In this document: positions 43,649 through 53,260 of the stretch, piece by piece | Position numbering within the stretch: the first letter of the stretch is position 1 | How the letters are laid out: every line of letters starts with the position of its first letter | From: Nonomuraea sp. SYSU D8015 | GTDB lineage: Bacteria > Actinomycetota > Actinomycetes > Streptosporangiales > Streptosporangiaceae | Assembly: GCF_008065375.1 (NCBI RefSeq) | Contig: NZ_VJYI01000026.1 | Location: 62,001 to 126,000, forward strand | Length of the DNA stretch: 64,000 bases | Direction: 5' to 3' | Notes under the pieces: generated by a model | What the model was told of the DNA's origin: nothing | The model's database searches: none | The model's input: only the letters and a program-made list of their open reading frames with translations | Translations under genes and position numbers: made by a program

Positions 43649-44197
43649 ATGCGCATCCAAGGCAAGATCGCCTTAATGGCGGTGCTCAGTCTGACCGTGG
43701 CAGGGCTCATCGCTCCGGCCGCAGCCGCACACGCCGGTTCCGCCCCCGAGCCGCAGGCGGAGCTCGTGCCGGCCTGGGACAGGCCAGGGCCTCAAGGCCG
43801 CACCACCTATGAGGACGGCTCTCCGACGGCCGAAGACCAGCGCGCCGCGGCGCCGAGGTGGCGCTGCTTCCTGTACGTCAGCGATCCGGAATTCGAGAAG
43901 CACGACGGCCGGTGGCACATCGAAGGCACTGGCCGGCAATCGTGCAACGGGGCCGGCTACGCCCCGCAAGGGCCACGGCTGACCCTGCAGCGTTATCTGG
44001 GTTTCGGCATCTGGCGGAACGTGTTCCGCACCACCATCGCCTGGTCTCGCGGAGGGTGGGCGGAGACCCGTACAGCGTGGGAATGTACCGGTACGGGCAG
44101 CGAGGAGTACCGCTGGGTGGTCGACGGGTTCGCTCAGGGCGTCTCGCGGGCGAGGAAGAATGCCTACTCGCTGAACTACCTGCGTGTCATCTGCTAA
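43649..44197 (+). CDS. Secreted protein of unknown function
   Basis: 182 residues, ATG 43649 after GGAGGCACC. A signal peptide (GKIALMAVLSLTVAGLIAPA, AxA site AHA) is followed by a ~45-residue pro-like disordered stretch and a small domain with four cysteines (RWRCFLYV, RQSCNGAGY, AWECTGTG, and the final Cys), probably two disulfides. Tryptophan- and arginine-rich. No family was recognised. Its stop overlaps the stop of the convergent gene. Confidence 0.65.
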   Translation: MRIQGKIALMAVLSLTVAGLIAPAAAAHAGSAPEPQAELVPAWDRPGPQGRTTYEDGSPTAEDQRAAAPRWRCFLYVSDPEFEKHDGRWHIEGTGRQSCNGAGYAPQGPRLTLQRYLGFGIWRNVFRTTIAWSRGGWAETRTAWECTGTGSEEYRWVVDGFAQGVSRARKNAYSLNYLRVIC

Positions 44198-44649
44198 GCG
44201 TTCCCGACCGAGATGGCGGGCGCTCTACGACCTCGCCATACCATGATCGCCCAGCCGTGCGGCGTCGCGATGGTTCGTGTGGCCACGCGCAGCTGGGCGA
44301 TCCGGTGAGCGCGCAGGACACGCGTGTGGACGAGGTGCCGGCCCTTCGGACTCCAGCGTCTGGTCCGGCTGCGCGTCCAGGTCTCGAATCGTATGGCGAC
44401 TTGCGCCTCCTGCCCGTGCAGAGGAGAGTCCTCGACTCGGAGCGCGGTCAGGCCCCGTGAAAGCCAATCAGTGTCGTATTCGAACACGACCCACTCCAGA
44501 GCATCCCCGTGAGAGAACAGCACCGCCGCGATGTCGCCTTCGATGACATCACAGGACAAGGGCACCAGATCGGCATCGTGCGGAGTGTCCAGTCCGTGTT
44601 CGATGATTCGACGCCCCTGTTCGGCCAGCGCCGGGTGCAACTCTGGCAT
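44194..44649 (-). CDS. Unknown small cytoplasmic protein
   Basis: About 151 residues from ATG 44649 (an in-frame ATG at 44673 is the alternative). Beta strands alternate with a basic middle (DIAAVLFSHGDALEWVVFEY; AIRFETWTRSRTRRW). No signal peptide, no recognised family. Its stop overlaps that of the convergent secreted-protein gene by four bases. Confidence that it is a real gene rests on codon bias and length alone. Confidence 0.5.
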   Translation of the reverse strand: MPELHPALAEQGRRIIEHGLDTPHDADLVPLSCDVIEGDIAAVLFSHGDALEWVVFEYDTDWLSRGLTALRVEDSPLHGQEAQVAIRFETWTRSRTRRWSPKGRHLVHTRVLRAHRIAQLRVATRTIATPHGWAIMVWRGRRAPAISVGNA

Positions 44650-45163
44650 GGATTGACGGTATGTCCCCTGCATCCGGCGTGTCGAGGGATGCCATCCTCA
44701 TGCAGAAAATCGATATACGGTCGAACCGCTTCCTTTTGTGCCGAGGTTACGTGCATGTTCGGGCCACGCTCATTTGCGGCTTGTCATTCCGTTCCAAGAC
44801 ACGCAACCTCCTTTGTCGCTGACACTTACGCAACAGTCGTTACAGCTGAAACGGTCATTCATGACGGCACAGATCTTGTTCGGATCCCGTCATGATGTTT
44901 CACCCGTCCAGCGTGGGACCCGAGGCGAGGATGCAGTGGCTCGGTCTCTCTATGGGCACTATGCCGGTTCGGCAGTTCTCCGCGACGGCATTCCCCCTGC
45001 CCATCTATCGTCACGGCGATCTCAGGGATAACAGATCTCCAACGACCCGAGGATCCCCGGATGACGGCAAAGCAGAAAGAGCTCTACACCTGCCGAGCAC
45101 GTCTCAGCCTCGTTGAGCCGCGACCACGGCAGCCTCATTCCTCCACGTGAGGGGAGTACGCCG
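44650..45163. other. Intergenic region before the WXG100-type operon, no gene seen
   Basis: About 510 bases. Several short frames occur (for example from 44895) but none has a ribosome-binding site and family content. The segment is less GC-rich than its neighbours. It should contain the promoter for the toxin operon. Confidence 0.4.
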
Positions 45164-45391
45164 ATGACCAGGGAGCAGATAGAGCAGGCATTACGGCGGG
45201 CTGAGGAGTTGACCGGCCAGATCAGAGGCAGCCTGGACCGCGCCGTGGGGTTGATGGGCCAGCGCGTCTGGACAGGACCGGCGGCCGACCGGTTCGGTGG
45301 CGAACTGACCGCACAACGACAGGTCCTGCTCAACGCCTGCACGTCCGCGGTGGACGAACTCCGTGCCCTACTCGCCCGAACGGAGAGATAG
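45164..45391 (+). CDS. WXG100-superfamily (EsxA-like) small secreted protein
   Basis: 75 residues from ATG 45164. Two helices are joined by the turn QRVWTGPAAD, where W-x-G is the signature of the family; the second helix runs RQVLLNACTSAVDELRALLA. Such proteins leave through type VII (ESX-like) secretion and often chaperone a larger toxin. It sits five bases before the polymorphic toxin gene, in the usual order. Confidence 0.8.
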   Translation: MTREQIEQALRRAEELTGQIRGSLDRAVGLMGQRVWTGPAADRFGGELTAQRQVLLNACTSAVDELRALLARTER

Positions 45392-45395
45392 CCCC

Positions 45396-46783
45396 GTGGA
45401 CATCGACGGCATGGTGCCCGACGGCGTCCGGGCGTTGCAGGACGAGCTACGCAAGGCGGAGTCAATGCTGGACTCCGGCGGGAACGAGTTGTGGAGCCTG
45501 CTGCGTCATGCGGGCCTGGCCACTACTCATGCCGACACCATCCGCAGAATCGCCGGCTGGGCCGGCCAGCAGATCCCCGACATTCACCGGCGCGTGGTGC
45601 TGCTGGAACGCCTGGTCGCGCACGACCCGGCGGTCCGGCCCGGCCAGCCGGTGTTCGTGAACTCCGAGGTGTTCGCTCCCGGCAAGCCGATCCCCACGGT
45701 CGGGGGTTCTGGGACCGGCTCTGGCAAGGCGTGCAATCCACCTTCGATCTGAACCAGAACTCGGGAAACCACGCCGCCGAGGTAGCCAAGGGAGCCTGGG
45801 AGACCACGACCGGGCTCGCGGGGATGCTGTGGGAGTTCTCGGAGGTACGCAAGACCATCGACCCCGACGGCTGGCAGCGGCAGGTCGAAGACAGCGCCAA
45901 AGGCATTCTCTACGGGATCAAGAACCCACTCGAAATGCTCAAGGCCATCACGGACTGGGACACCTGGGCCACCAACCCCGATCGCGCCTTCGGCCGCCTC
46001 GTCCCCGACCTCCTGGCAGCCGCCGCGACCGCGGGCGGGAGCAGCGCGGCATCGGGAGCGAGCAAAGCCGTCACCGCCCTCGACAAGATCACCGACCTGC
46101 TGAAGGTTGCCAAAGCGAAGGCGGGGCCACAGGTCGCTCCCGCACGCATCAGGCCGGATGGGACGTGGGAGTGGAAGGGGGTTAGTTTAGATCGGGATGT
46201 CAATGCGCTGGCGGACCAGGCGATTGCCAGGGCGCGAAAGGCTGAACCTGATATTTCGCGCGGAGTCCAGGCCGCTGGGCGGGAAGTGGGCGCGGAAATG
46301 GCAGGATTCCCGAAACACGTGCTCAAGGGCCCTGACCGCTACAAGGAGAAGCTTGCGAAGCTCATCAAGCGCTTTCCGAACAGGACGCCGGAGGAGCTCA
46401 TTCGCAAGGAAATGCACGACGGCATCCGGTACACCTTCACCTTCAGCGAAGATCGCTACGCCGATGGCGTCGCGAATGTCAAGACAGCCATGGAGGGGCA
46501 GGGGTTCAAATTGGTGCTACAGAAGCCGGCATGGGATGATCCATCTGCGTACAAAGGTGTCAATATGCGATGGCGTAGTCCTGACGGGCACCTGTTAGAG
46601 GTGCAGATCCACACGCCGCAGAGCCTGTGGGCAAAGGAGGTCACGCACGAGGTGTACGAGTACAAGGGCTACCTAGGAGCCGAGGACGTGGAGCGTTTGG
46701 AGAAGTACGAGAAGGAGATCTTCAAGGCCGTCCCCGTACCACCTGGCGCGACCAAAATCCCCACACTGAAGAAGGATGGCTGA
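45396..46783 (+). CDS. Polymorphic toxin, RelA/SpoT-like C-terminal domain, frameshifted
   Basis: About 462 residues if a single-base shift in the GGGGG run at 45702-45706 is repaired. The GTG 45396 frame codes a WXG/LXG-like helical N-terminus (VRALQDELRKAESMLDSGG) up to GKPIPTVGG; the second frame resumes FWDRLWQGVQSTFDLNQNSG. The middle is a helical trafficking region. The C-terminal ~140 residues (GPDRYKEKLAKLIKRFPNRT; DGIRYTFTFSEDRY; YKGVNMRWRSPDGHLLEVQI, then HT..KE..H..YE) resemble RelA/SpoT-type pyrophosphokinases, a known toxin class, for example Tas1. Downstream ATG 46776 overlaps its end. Toxin class is inference from motifs. Confidence 0.7.
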
Positions 46784-47051
46784 TCCAATGGACGAGCAGG
46801 TGACGTACTACGGGCTCTTGCTAAGCGGTGACACTCGCGAGAAGCCTGGCGGGTTGGCTCGTCGGCGAATTCTGGCGAATGGAGGGATCGTGGACGAGAC
46901 CTTCCAAAAAGACCTGCAATGGCATCCCGACACTGTGATCGGAGAATGGCGCCGTGGCGAGTCGAGCGAAGAACTAGTCGAGATCAGCGAGGCAGAGGCA
47001 GTGCGAGTCATGGAGCGGTTCCGGCAGAGGTTCGGCGGCGGAGAGCAGTAA
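46776..47051 (+). CDS. Candidate immunity protein for the upstream toxin
   Basis: 91 residues (ATG 46776; ATG 46788 is equally possible given the AAGAAGGA position). It overlaps the toxin stop by eight bases, the normal place for an immunity gene. The protein is small, acidic and cytoplasmic (VTYYGLLLSGDTREKPGGLA; EISEAEAVRVMERFRQRF). Many homologues of this type are annotated only as hypothetical. Role is inferred from position. Confidence 0.6.
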   Translation: MADPMDEQVTYYGLLLSGDTREKPGGLARRRILANGGIVDETFQKDLQWHPDTVIGEWRRGESSEELVEISEAEAVRVMERFRQRFGGGEQ

Positions 47052-47351
47052 CAAGGGAGTTCACCTCCGACAAAGGTGCTCACGGCGCCCCTGACCCCGA
47101 ACTGCTGGATGGCCGAGCACGGCCAGCAGGTGCCAGTGGCCCGGATCGACTTGGGGGCCCGGTCGGCGGGTGAGAACCGCCCGCAAGAGGCGTTTTCGGC
47201 CTTGTTCATGGTCAACGCCAACCCGCTCAGCACGGGACCGCCGCACCCCGCTTCGACTTCGCCGCCATCACCTACCTCCACAAGCTTGGCTTCCTGTAAA
47301 GCCTTCCGATGATCGAGGCTGTCCTGCGGCAGATCGCAAGGCCTGAGCACC
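47052..47351. other. Gap between immunity gene and convergent NACHT gene
   Basis: 300 bases with no supported gene. Frames here (for example 47076-47312) have no start signal or recognised content. Confidence 0.35.
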
Positions 47352-50300
47352 TCACTCGGAGGCAGTCAGCCAGCCGACGTCTTCGAAGGCTTGCTCGGCC
47401 CAGCGCCGTACGACGGGGAATCTGATCAGATAAGACTCGTCCAAGATCGATTCGTTGAGCGAGCTGAGGAAGCCGAGGACGTGGGCGCGGTAGTCGAGGG
47501 AGAGGCGGTCGCGATCGGCGGCGAGTTGGCGAAGGACCCTCGCCAGATAGGCGTTGCGGCTCACCGTGTCGCCGTCCTCGCGGCTGCGGAGGATGACCAG
47601 GAGGCAGTCTTCGTATGCCTGCTGTAGATCGCCGTCCCCGGTGGGACGGCTGGAGGCGAGCCACACTCTGGTGATGGCGTTCGTGACGGAAAGCGCCCGG
47701 CCCTGCGAGGGGACGCCGAATGCGCTCGTGGCATCCAAGTCGTCCGGTCCCCCGCTGTCGGCGCCGTCCAACTCGCGGTTGATCGCCTCCAGGGCGTGCC
47801 AGGCGATGTCCGCCCCCAAGTCACAGGTGAAATGGCTCTCCCGGAGCAGGTGCTGGGTCTGGACCACGTGCCAACCCTCCCATTCCCTGCTGATGGCGTG
47901 CGCAGACCCGTAGAAGATCCAGTAGGGGTCGAGTTCGGGGGCGTTCCAGGCCTGTTCCGGCGCCACGTCGATGGACACGTCGCGATCGCCCCTGTACCAG
48001 ATCCGCTCCAAGGAGAGGATGGCGGCCAGATTCCTCCAGGCTTCGGCGCTGAACTCGGATCTCCAGAGCAACGCACGACGCCGCCATGACGAGGCCGGGT
48101 AGAGCGCTCGGGGGAACAGCTCTCGGCCCGTCACCGGACCACTGATCATCGCGATCAATAACAGCACATTGGCGGAATAGGCGGCATGACGTGCCGGCAG
48201 GGTGAACAGCGCAGGCTGGTAGCTGTCATGGCTCGTGTCCATGGGGGACTCGAGAGCTCCATGGAAGATGGTGAGCAGCAGGCCGCGGAGCGACCGCCGT
48301 TGATCACCGGTGAACTGCCTGGTGAGTACGGAGAGAAAGTCGACGACCTGCCCACGGGTGGTCAGGGGCGCGAAGGACAGCAGCGCCCGCACGAAACCGT
48401 CGTCGACGGAATGCCGACTTCGTGCCGCGGTCGCGGCGGCCAGGTCGGCCAATTCCCGAAGGGTCAGCCTGGCGACGAGGAATTCGCCGAACGTCGCGTG
48501 CAGGAACTCACAGGTGGTGAGGCTGGCGTCCTTACGGAGCGCCTGAGCTTGGTGGATGAAGAAGAAGCGGCCGATGACCTGCTGGGCGGGCGTTGGCGGG
48601 GCGTGGAAGCCCGCCACCCGATGGTTGCTCGGGGACTCTCCGAGGAGGGCGGTGAGGTCGGCGGTCAGCTCGTCGTCGGTGACCCACTGGCGGCCCCGGT
48701 TGAACATGGCGAAGCCGGCGATGGACAGGCGCAACAGTTCCTGTTCGACGGCGTCCAGCAGCGGCCCGCCCGCCAGCTCTGGCCTGGTCTTGTGGATCTC
48801 GCGTTCGGCGAAACGCCGCAGGATCCGTTCGTACAGGTCGGCCTGGTTGAGCCGCTGGCCGGGCTGCTGCAGGGCGTTTTCGGCGGCGTCGTAGAGGGCG
48901 AGCATCAGCAGGAGGAGCGGCTGCCCAGCCAGCGCGGGCTGGCGCAGCGCCGCCTCCAGGGACAGCGTCCGCAGCCCGCGCGCCGCCAGGCTGGCGGCAT
49001 TGTGGTCGTTCCAGACCGTGAGCCACTGTTCGACCTGCCGGTCGCTGAACGGCTCTAGCTTGATGGCGGTGGCGCCGCCGCGCGGGATGCGGGCTCGGTC
49101 GGCCACCGCGATGCGGCTGGTGACGATGACGGCGACCGGGCGTCCCTGGTCGGCTTCGCGTTCCTGGAAGCGCGCGACCTGCTCCAGGTAGTCCGTCTGA
49201 CCGATGCCGGTGGCTTGGAGCAGCTCGTCGAACCCGTCCAGCAGGACGACCGGGAGGGCGCCGCCGGCCGTTCTGGCCAGCGCTGGCCAGGTCAGGGTTT
49301 CGCCGGTTTCGTCCCTGATCGCGTACTCGATCTGGGATTGCAGGTCGGTGTCGGCCGGTACGTCGCGCAACGCCACCCGCACGGTCAGGAAGTCCGCGGC
49401 GGGCAGGCGGGCCGCCAGGGCCTGCGTGAGCACCGACTTGCCCGAACCGGGCTGGCCCAGGACGATCAGGGGGCCATGGGTGGCCCTGATCGACGTCAGA
49501 TACCCGATCAAGAACCCTTGGAGGTCGTCCCGGACCGGATGCTGGTGCCACCATTGCTCCTGATCGAGCGGAGAGGCATGGGTGACCTCCGCGGCCCGGA
49601 AGCGGGGGTTCACGTATGCCGCCGCCAGTGACGGAATGACCAATCCCTCCGGCACGTCGTCGGTGGCCAGGATCGGCCGGTCGAGGACGCGCTGGTAGCG
49701 CCTCGTCAGCGCGAGACGCCGATGATCGGCGACCGTCGTGCCTGCGGCGATGTCGCCGAGGACCCGTCCCAGCCCCTCCAGCCCGGCGTGCAGCCGCACC
49801 AACTGCTCGTGGGTGGCGGTGTGGTGAAGCCGGTTCGCCCAGAACGCCACCTCAGGGAACTCGCCGGCCAGGCGTCGCAGGTGTTCCTCGTACCGCCGTA
49901 TCGCCGCGTCGGGTACGTCGATCTCCAGATATCGCTCCATCTCATCCACGGAGCCGACCTGGGCCCAGGCGTCCGTCTCCCGGAGGTACGCGACGAGACG
50001 CTCGCTCAAGGAGGTGTAGAACTCCCGCAGCACTGGATGCATGGTGTGCTCGCCGACTTTCAGCGGGTCGCCTGGTATGTCGCTATCGAGCAGCACTCCG
50101 GCGAGGTCGCGCAGCCGGTTGGAGGAAGACGGCGCACTGCCCGCCACGGTCACCTGCGCCGCTTTGTCCAGCCGTAGCTCCGCGGGAGTGGCAGCGTTCA
50201 ACGCTTCGAAGAAGCCGGTGAGCACGATCACTTTGTGGGCGGCGGTGAGCCGCTCGGTCCTGTCGAAACGGCCGAGACCGCGCAACCGGTCGCCCAAGCC

Positions 50301-50489
50301 GCTCACGAGCTCGCCGCTCAGCCGTGCCAGCTCTCCTTTGGCGTCGAACAGGCTGAGCACGAAGTCGGAGCCGCCGCCGGTCGCCGCCAGCAAGACACCG
50401 CCGGTCAGCCGATCCAATGCGGCTACCAACCCGGTGTCGGAACCGCCCAGTAGCTTCACGGCGTCGGCGTAGCTCAGACCGTTCGGCAC
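47352..50489 (-). CDS. NACHT NTPase with N-terminal helical domain (NNH7-type), STAND defence protein
   Basis: 1,045 residues. The first ~250 residues match the NACHT N-terminal helical family that begins SYADAVKLLGG and continues LTGGVLLAATGGGSDFVLSL and DAKGELARLSGELVSGLGDR. The NACHT ATPase has Walker A VLGQPGSGKSVL (near residue 345), Walker B PVVLLDGFDELLQ and the sensor VIVTSRI. A winged-helix and helical part follows (FLHATFGEFLVARL is a typical NACHT landmark), then ~350 residues of unclassified helical repeat as the presumed sensor. Bacterial NACHT proteins detect phage components and trigger abortive responses. Start ATG 50489. It stands alone, so the effector should be within its N-terminus. 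Confidence 0.85.
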   Translation of the reverse strand: MPNGLSYADAVKLLGGSDTGLVAALDRLTGGVLLAATGGGSDFVLSLFDAKGELARLSGELVSGLGDRLRGLGRFDRTERLTAAHKVIVLTGFFEALNAATPAELRLDKAAQVTVAGSAPSSSNRLRDLAGVLLDSDIPGDPLKVGEHTMHPVLREFYTSLSERLVAYLRETDAWAQVGSVDEMERYLEIDVPDAAIRRYEEHLRRLAGEFPEVAFWANRLHHTATHEQLVRLHAGLEGLGRVLGDIAAGTTVADHRRLALTRRYQRVLDRPILATDDVPEGLVIPSLAAAYVNPRFRAAEVTHASPLDQEQWWHQHPVRDDLQGFLIGYLTSIRATHGPLIVLGQPGSGKSVLTQALAARLPAADFLTVRVALRDVPADTDLQSQIEYAIRDETGETLTWPALARTAGGALPVVLLDGFDELLQATGIGQTDYLEQVARFQEREADQGRPVAVIVTSRIAVADRARIPRGGATAIKLEPFSDRQVEQWLTVWNDHNAASLAARGLRTLSLEAALRQPALAGQPLLLLMLALYDAAENALQQPGQRLNQADLYERILRRFAEREIHKTRPELAGGPLLDAVEQELLRLSIAGFAMFNRGRQWVTDDELTADLTALLGESPSNHRVAGFHAPPTPAQQVIGRFFFIHQAQALRKDASLTTCEFLHATFGEFLVARLTLRELADLAAATAARSRHSVDDGFVRALLSFAPLTTRGQVVDFLSVLTRQFTGDQRRSLRGLLLTIFHGALESPMDTSHDSYQPALFTLPARHAAYSANVLLLIAMISGPVTGRELFPRALYPASSWRRRALLWRSEFSAEAWRNLAAILSLERIWYRGDRDVSIDVAPEQAWNAPELDPYWIFYGSAHAISREWEGWHVVQTQHLLRESHFTCDLGADIAWHALEAINRELDGADSGGPDDLDATSAFGVPSQGRALSVTNAITRVWLASSRPTGDGDLQQAYEDCLLVILRSREDGDTVSRNAYLARVLRQLAADRDRLSLDYRAHVLGFLSSLNESILDESYLIRFPVVRRWAEQAFEDVGWLTASE

Positions 50490-50707
50490 CGAAGCCTCCC
50501 TCGCCCTTCGCGTGTGCCATCATGCTCGCGGACTCCGCGGGGCTCGTACAGAGGCTGGCTTCGCTGACGTCGCTTGCCGCCGCCGGCCGGGCAAGGGCTC
50601 CATAGTCACACCGCAGTAGCCATGTCCAGTGGTTGAACCGCTGAGTTCCGCTCGCCCGTTGGCAAGAGCACCGACGACCCCAAGGAGGAGCCCACGACGG
50701 AGTAGGC

Positions 50708-51190
50708 TCCTGGGACCTGAGCCAGCGGATCGGCTACTACAACGACCCGAGCGCGCCCGCCGCCAACAGCCTCGTTCCCTCCGTGAACGCCGTAGTCACC
50801 AACGAGGCCGGCGACGTGCTGCTGATCCGCCGCTCCAACGACAACAACTGGGCCCTACCCGGCAGCGCCATCGACCTGGGTGAGTCGATCCCGCAGGCGG
50901 CCTCCGGGCGACCGTCGAAGAGACCGGGATCCCCCTGCGAGGTCACGGGATTGGTCGGCACCTCTAGCGACCCCCGCCACGTCATCCACTACAACAGCAA
51001 CGGCGAGGTCCGGCAGGCGTTCTCCCTCGTCCTCACCGCCCGAGCCATCAGCGGCCGACCAACACCGAGCACGGAACCTCGGGAAGTCCGCTGGGTACCC
51101 CGGCACGGGCTCGACAACTACGGCATGCATCGCTCCATGCAGCTGAGGATCAGCCACTACCTCCACGGAGGCAGCGCTCACATCGCTGAA
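50708..51190 (+). pseudogene. Nudix hydrolase with scrambled Nudix box
   Basis: The frame shows a Nudix fold (IGYYNDPSAPAANSLVPSVN, then LLIRRSNDNNWALPGSAIDL and later PCEVTGLVGTSSDPRHVIHY). The catalytic box should read roughly REtVEETG but the frame gives SGRPSKRPGS. Shifting one base between about 50901 and 50935 restores R-A-T-V-E-E-T-G-I-P, so a base was lost near 50901 and one gained in the CCCCC run near 50932. The Mg-binding glutamates are therefore absent. No start codon lies in frame near the AGGAGG at 50682. Likely a pseudogene. Confidence 0.7.
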
Positions 51191-51392
51191 CCAGCGACAG
51201 AACAGTGTGAACTTTGTGAACTGGTTTCGTTCGCGAGTCGACGAGCCGGGCCATGGCCTGTATCGGTAGCGCGAGGTCGCCGGAGTCTCAGAAACGCGAC
51301 ATGCCCTCGACATCCTGTAACGTCGCGAGCCGAACGAGGCATCGGCCACCCCAGCGCCCTATATCCGCGTTTTCACAGGTGATGCCCCAGAT

Positions 51393-52562
51393 TCATGATC
51401 CCGTGTGGCCATCAACCGCGGAACGTACGTGGCGCACCGATGAGGAAGTGCCCGTCGACTGGCGGGGTATGGCGATCTTCGCCCTGGAGTCCGCGCCACG
51501 CCGCTCTGTCGTGGAGCTTAGGGCGGTAGCTTGCATGATGACCTGCGCGACCAGTTGGGGCGCATCGTTCATCGGCACATGGCTGCATCCAGGCAGCCAC
51601 ACCATCCGCATCATGGGGATCATGGCTGCCGCACGTGCCGCCTGACGCGCCGGCAGCACACGGTCGGCCGTGCCCCAGGCAATGGTCACCGGGAGATCGG
51701 GGATATCCCCGACGAACAGGTCCCGTGCGCGCCCGGCGCGCATGGTGGCCTGGAAGGCGACCGCCTGGCGCAGCGCACGCAGCGACGCCGCCACTGCCTC
51801 CGGCGCTGACTGGTCAGCGCGCATATACAGGGTGCCGGTCAAGGCCGCATGCCCCAGGATCGTCTGCGAGAGCCATGCCGTGATCGGCTCCGGCAGGCGC
51901 GCGATCTGACGGGCCGCGTTCAGTACGGCAAAGGCGTACCACCGCTCGGTCTGGCTCCAGAATCCGGCCGGGGCCACCGCGGTCACGCTGCGGGCCAGAC
52001 CTGCCTGGCCCAGCCGCAACGCGATCAACCCGCCCAGGGAATGCCCGACCACGTGCGGCCGCTCCAGCCCGAGCGCAGTGAACACCGCGCCCAGCCCAGC
52101 CACCAGGGTGGCCAGGTCGCGGGGCTGACCGTCGGGGAGATCGGGGGACTCACCAAAGCCCGGCAGATCTACCGTGATCACGTCGCGCTCGACCGTCAGC
52201 AACGGCACCACCGCGTCCCACGCCTGCCGGTTCGACCCGAGGCCGTGCAGCAAGACCACCGGCTCTCCGGTTCCGCGCCGCTCGTACGCCACGGTCATCG
52301 GGGCCAGATCCGCCGAGCGTACTTCCACAAAAGATCCCGTAGCGGAGGAAACCGCAGGCGGAACGGTCCTGCCACGGTTGACCAGCGGTACGGGCATCGC
52401 CAGCACCGCAGCCGGCAGTCCACCCGCCCAGTCGCAGATCTTCCCGACGACCTGCGTCCCTGCCTGGAGCACATCGGCCCCAAGATGAGTGATGGGCGTG
52501 AACGCAGATGCCACTGAGGACAACGACAGGACGTTCAACATCGTGACAGGGCGTTCGCCCAT
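51393..52562 (-). CDS. Alpha/beta hydrolase with long N-terminal extension
   Basis: About 389 residues. The hydrolase core begins near residue 95: VVLLHGLGSNRQAWDAVVPL, nucleophile elbow HVVGHSLGGLIALRLG, acid AWGTADRVLPARQ and histidine PGCSHVPMNDAP, all present. The first ~80 residues contain a moderately hydrophobic stretch (HLGADVLQAGTQVVGKICDW) that is not a clear signal peptide. The C-terminal ~45 residues are basic and disordered. The start is uncertain: ATG 52562 directly abuts GGGGAGGG and ATG 52541 lies 22 bases further on. Substrate unknown. Confidence 0.8.
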   Translation of the reverse strand: MGERPVTMLNVLSLSSVASAFTPITHLGADVLQAGTQVVGKICDWAGGLPAAVLAMPVPLVNRGRTVPPAVSSATGSFVEVRSADLAPMTVAYERRGTGEPVVLLHGLGSNRQAWDAVVPLLTVERDVITVDLPGFGESPDLPDGQPRDLATLVAGLGAVFTALGLERPHVVGHSLGGLIALRLGQAGLARSVTAVAPAGFWSQTERWYAFAVLNAARQIARLPEPITAWLSQTILGHAALTGTLYMRADQSAPEAVAASLRALRQAVAFQATMRAGRARDLFVGDIPDLPVTIAWGTADRVLPARQAARAAAMIPMMRMVWLPGCSHVPMNDAPQLVAQVIMQATALSSTTERRGADSRAKIAIPRQSTGTSSSVRHVRSAVDGHTGS

Positions 52563-52775
52563 CCCTCCCCTACTTCGGTCATAGGTGCACCAAAGTTTCG
52601 GCAACGTTAACGGCCAGGTGTGTCACGGGCATAGCAGCAGACCGAAATTTTTACCTTTGGGTCGGAGGTCGTCGGTCAAATTTCGGCCTCGCCCGCCCTG
52701 GAGGCCAGACCACATCGCCGTCAGGCGCGGGGACACAGGACCGAGGGCGACGCATCTCTTGCATGCTGTTACGCA

Positions 52776-52797
52776 GCGGCGCCCGTACGGGCGCCGC
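52776..52797. terminator. Perfect 22-bp palindrome, probable hairpin terminator
   Basis: The sequence reads GCGGCGCCCGT then ACGGGCGCCGC, a perfect palindrome with GTAC at its centre. It lies 167 bases after the stop of the nitronate monooxygenase fragment and upstream of the alpha/beta hydrolase, both minus strand. A terminator for the former is likely; no T-run is present. Confidence 0.55.
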
Positions 52798-52963
52798 CGA
52801 GTGCGTAGGGCACAGCGCAGCGCCGGCTCCTGGTGCATGAATCGGCCGACGCAGCGCAGCAAACGATCATAAACGGGTCTCAGCGGCCCGAGTGACCGCT
52901 ATGGCTCGGTAGTTTCACCGCGATAGTGACGAACGAACCGAAACGGTGCTGACGGTCGGTGGG

Positions 52964-53260
52964 TCAGCGGCGTCCCGCTCGAGTCAGTGCATCCTCGGCC
53001 TGGGCAGCCATCGCGGTGACCAAGTCCTCCGCCGAGGGCAGGTCGGTGATGAGATCGACGGCCTCTCCCGCCCAAACCGGCTGCGGGGGGATCGCGCCGC
53101 GTGCCACGTCGTCCTGGTAGTCCTGAAGGGCTTGGGGATCGGCGGCGAGGTCGGCCTCCCGGCCGCGCCAGCGGTCGAGGTACGGGTGGCCGAGGGTGCG
53201 GACGGGGTACGCGAAGACATGCGACCGCGCACCGGCGAGCGTACGGACCTCAAAGAAGTC
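52964..53260 (-). pseudogene. C-terminal fragment of a nitronate monooxygenase-like flavoenzyme
   Basis: About 95 residues without a start codon fit the end of nitronate monooxygenase (2-nitropropane dioxygenase) family proteins: VRTLGHPYLDRWRGREADLA, then PQPVWAGEAVDLITDLPSAE and a final helix LVTAMAAQAEDALTRAG. The upstream TIM barrel with its FMN motifs is missing; in-frame reading ends at TGA near 53297, and the sequence beyond is unrelated. TGA stop at 52964-52966. Confidence 0.6.

Noticed and set aside
45020..45035. AGGGATAACAG resembling part of an I-SceI homing site
   Set aside because: Only 11 of 18 bases match and no homing endonuclease is nearby; treated as chance.
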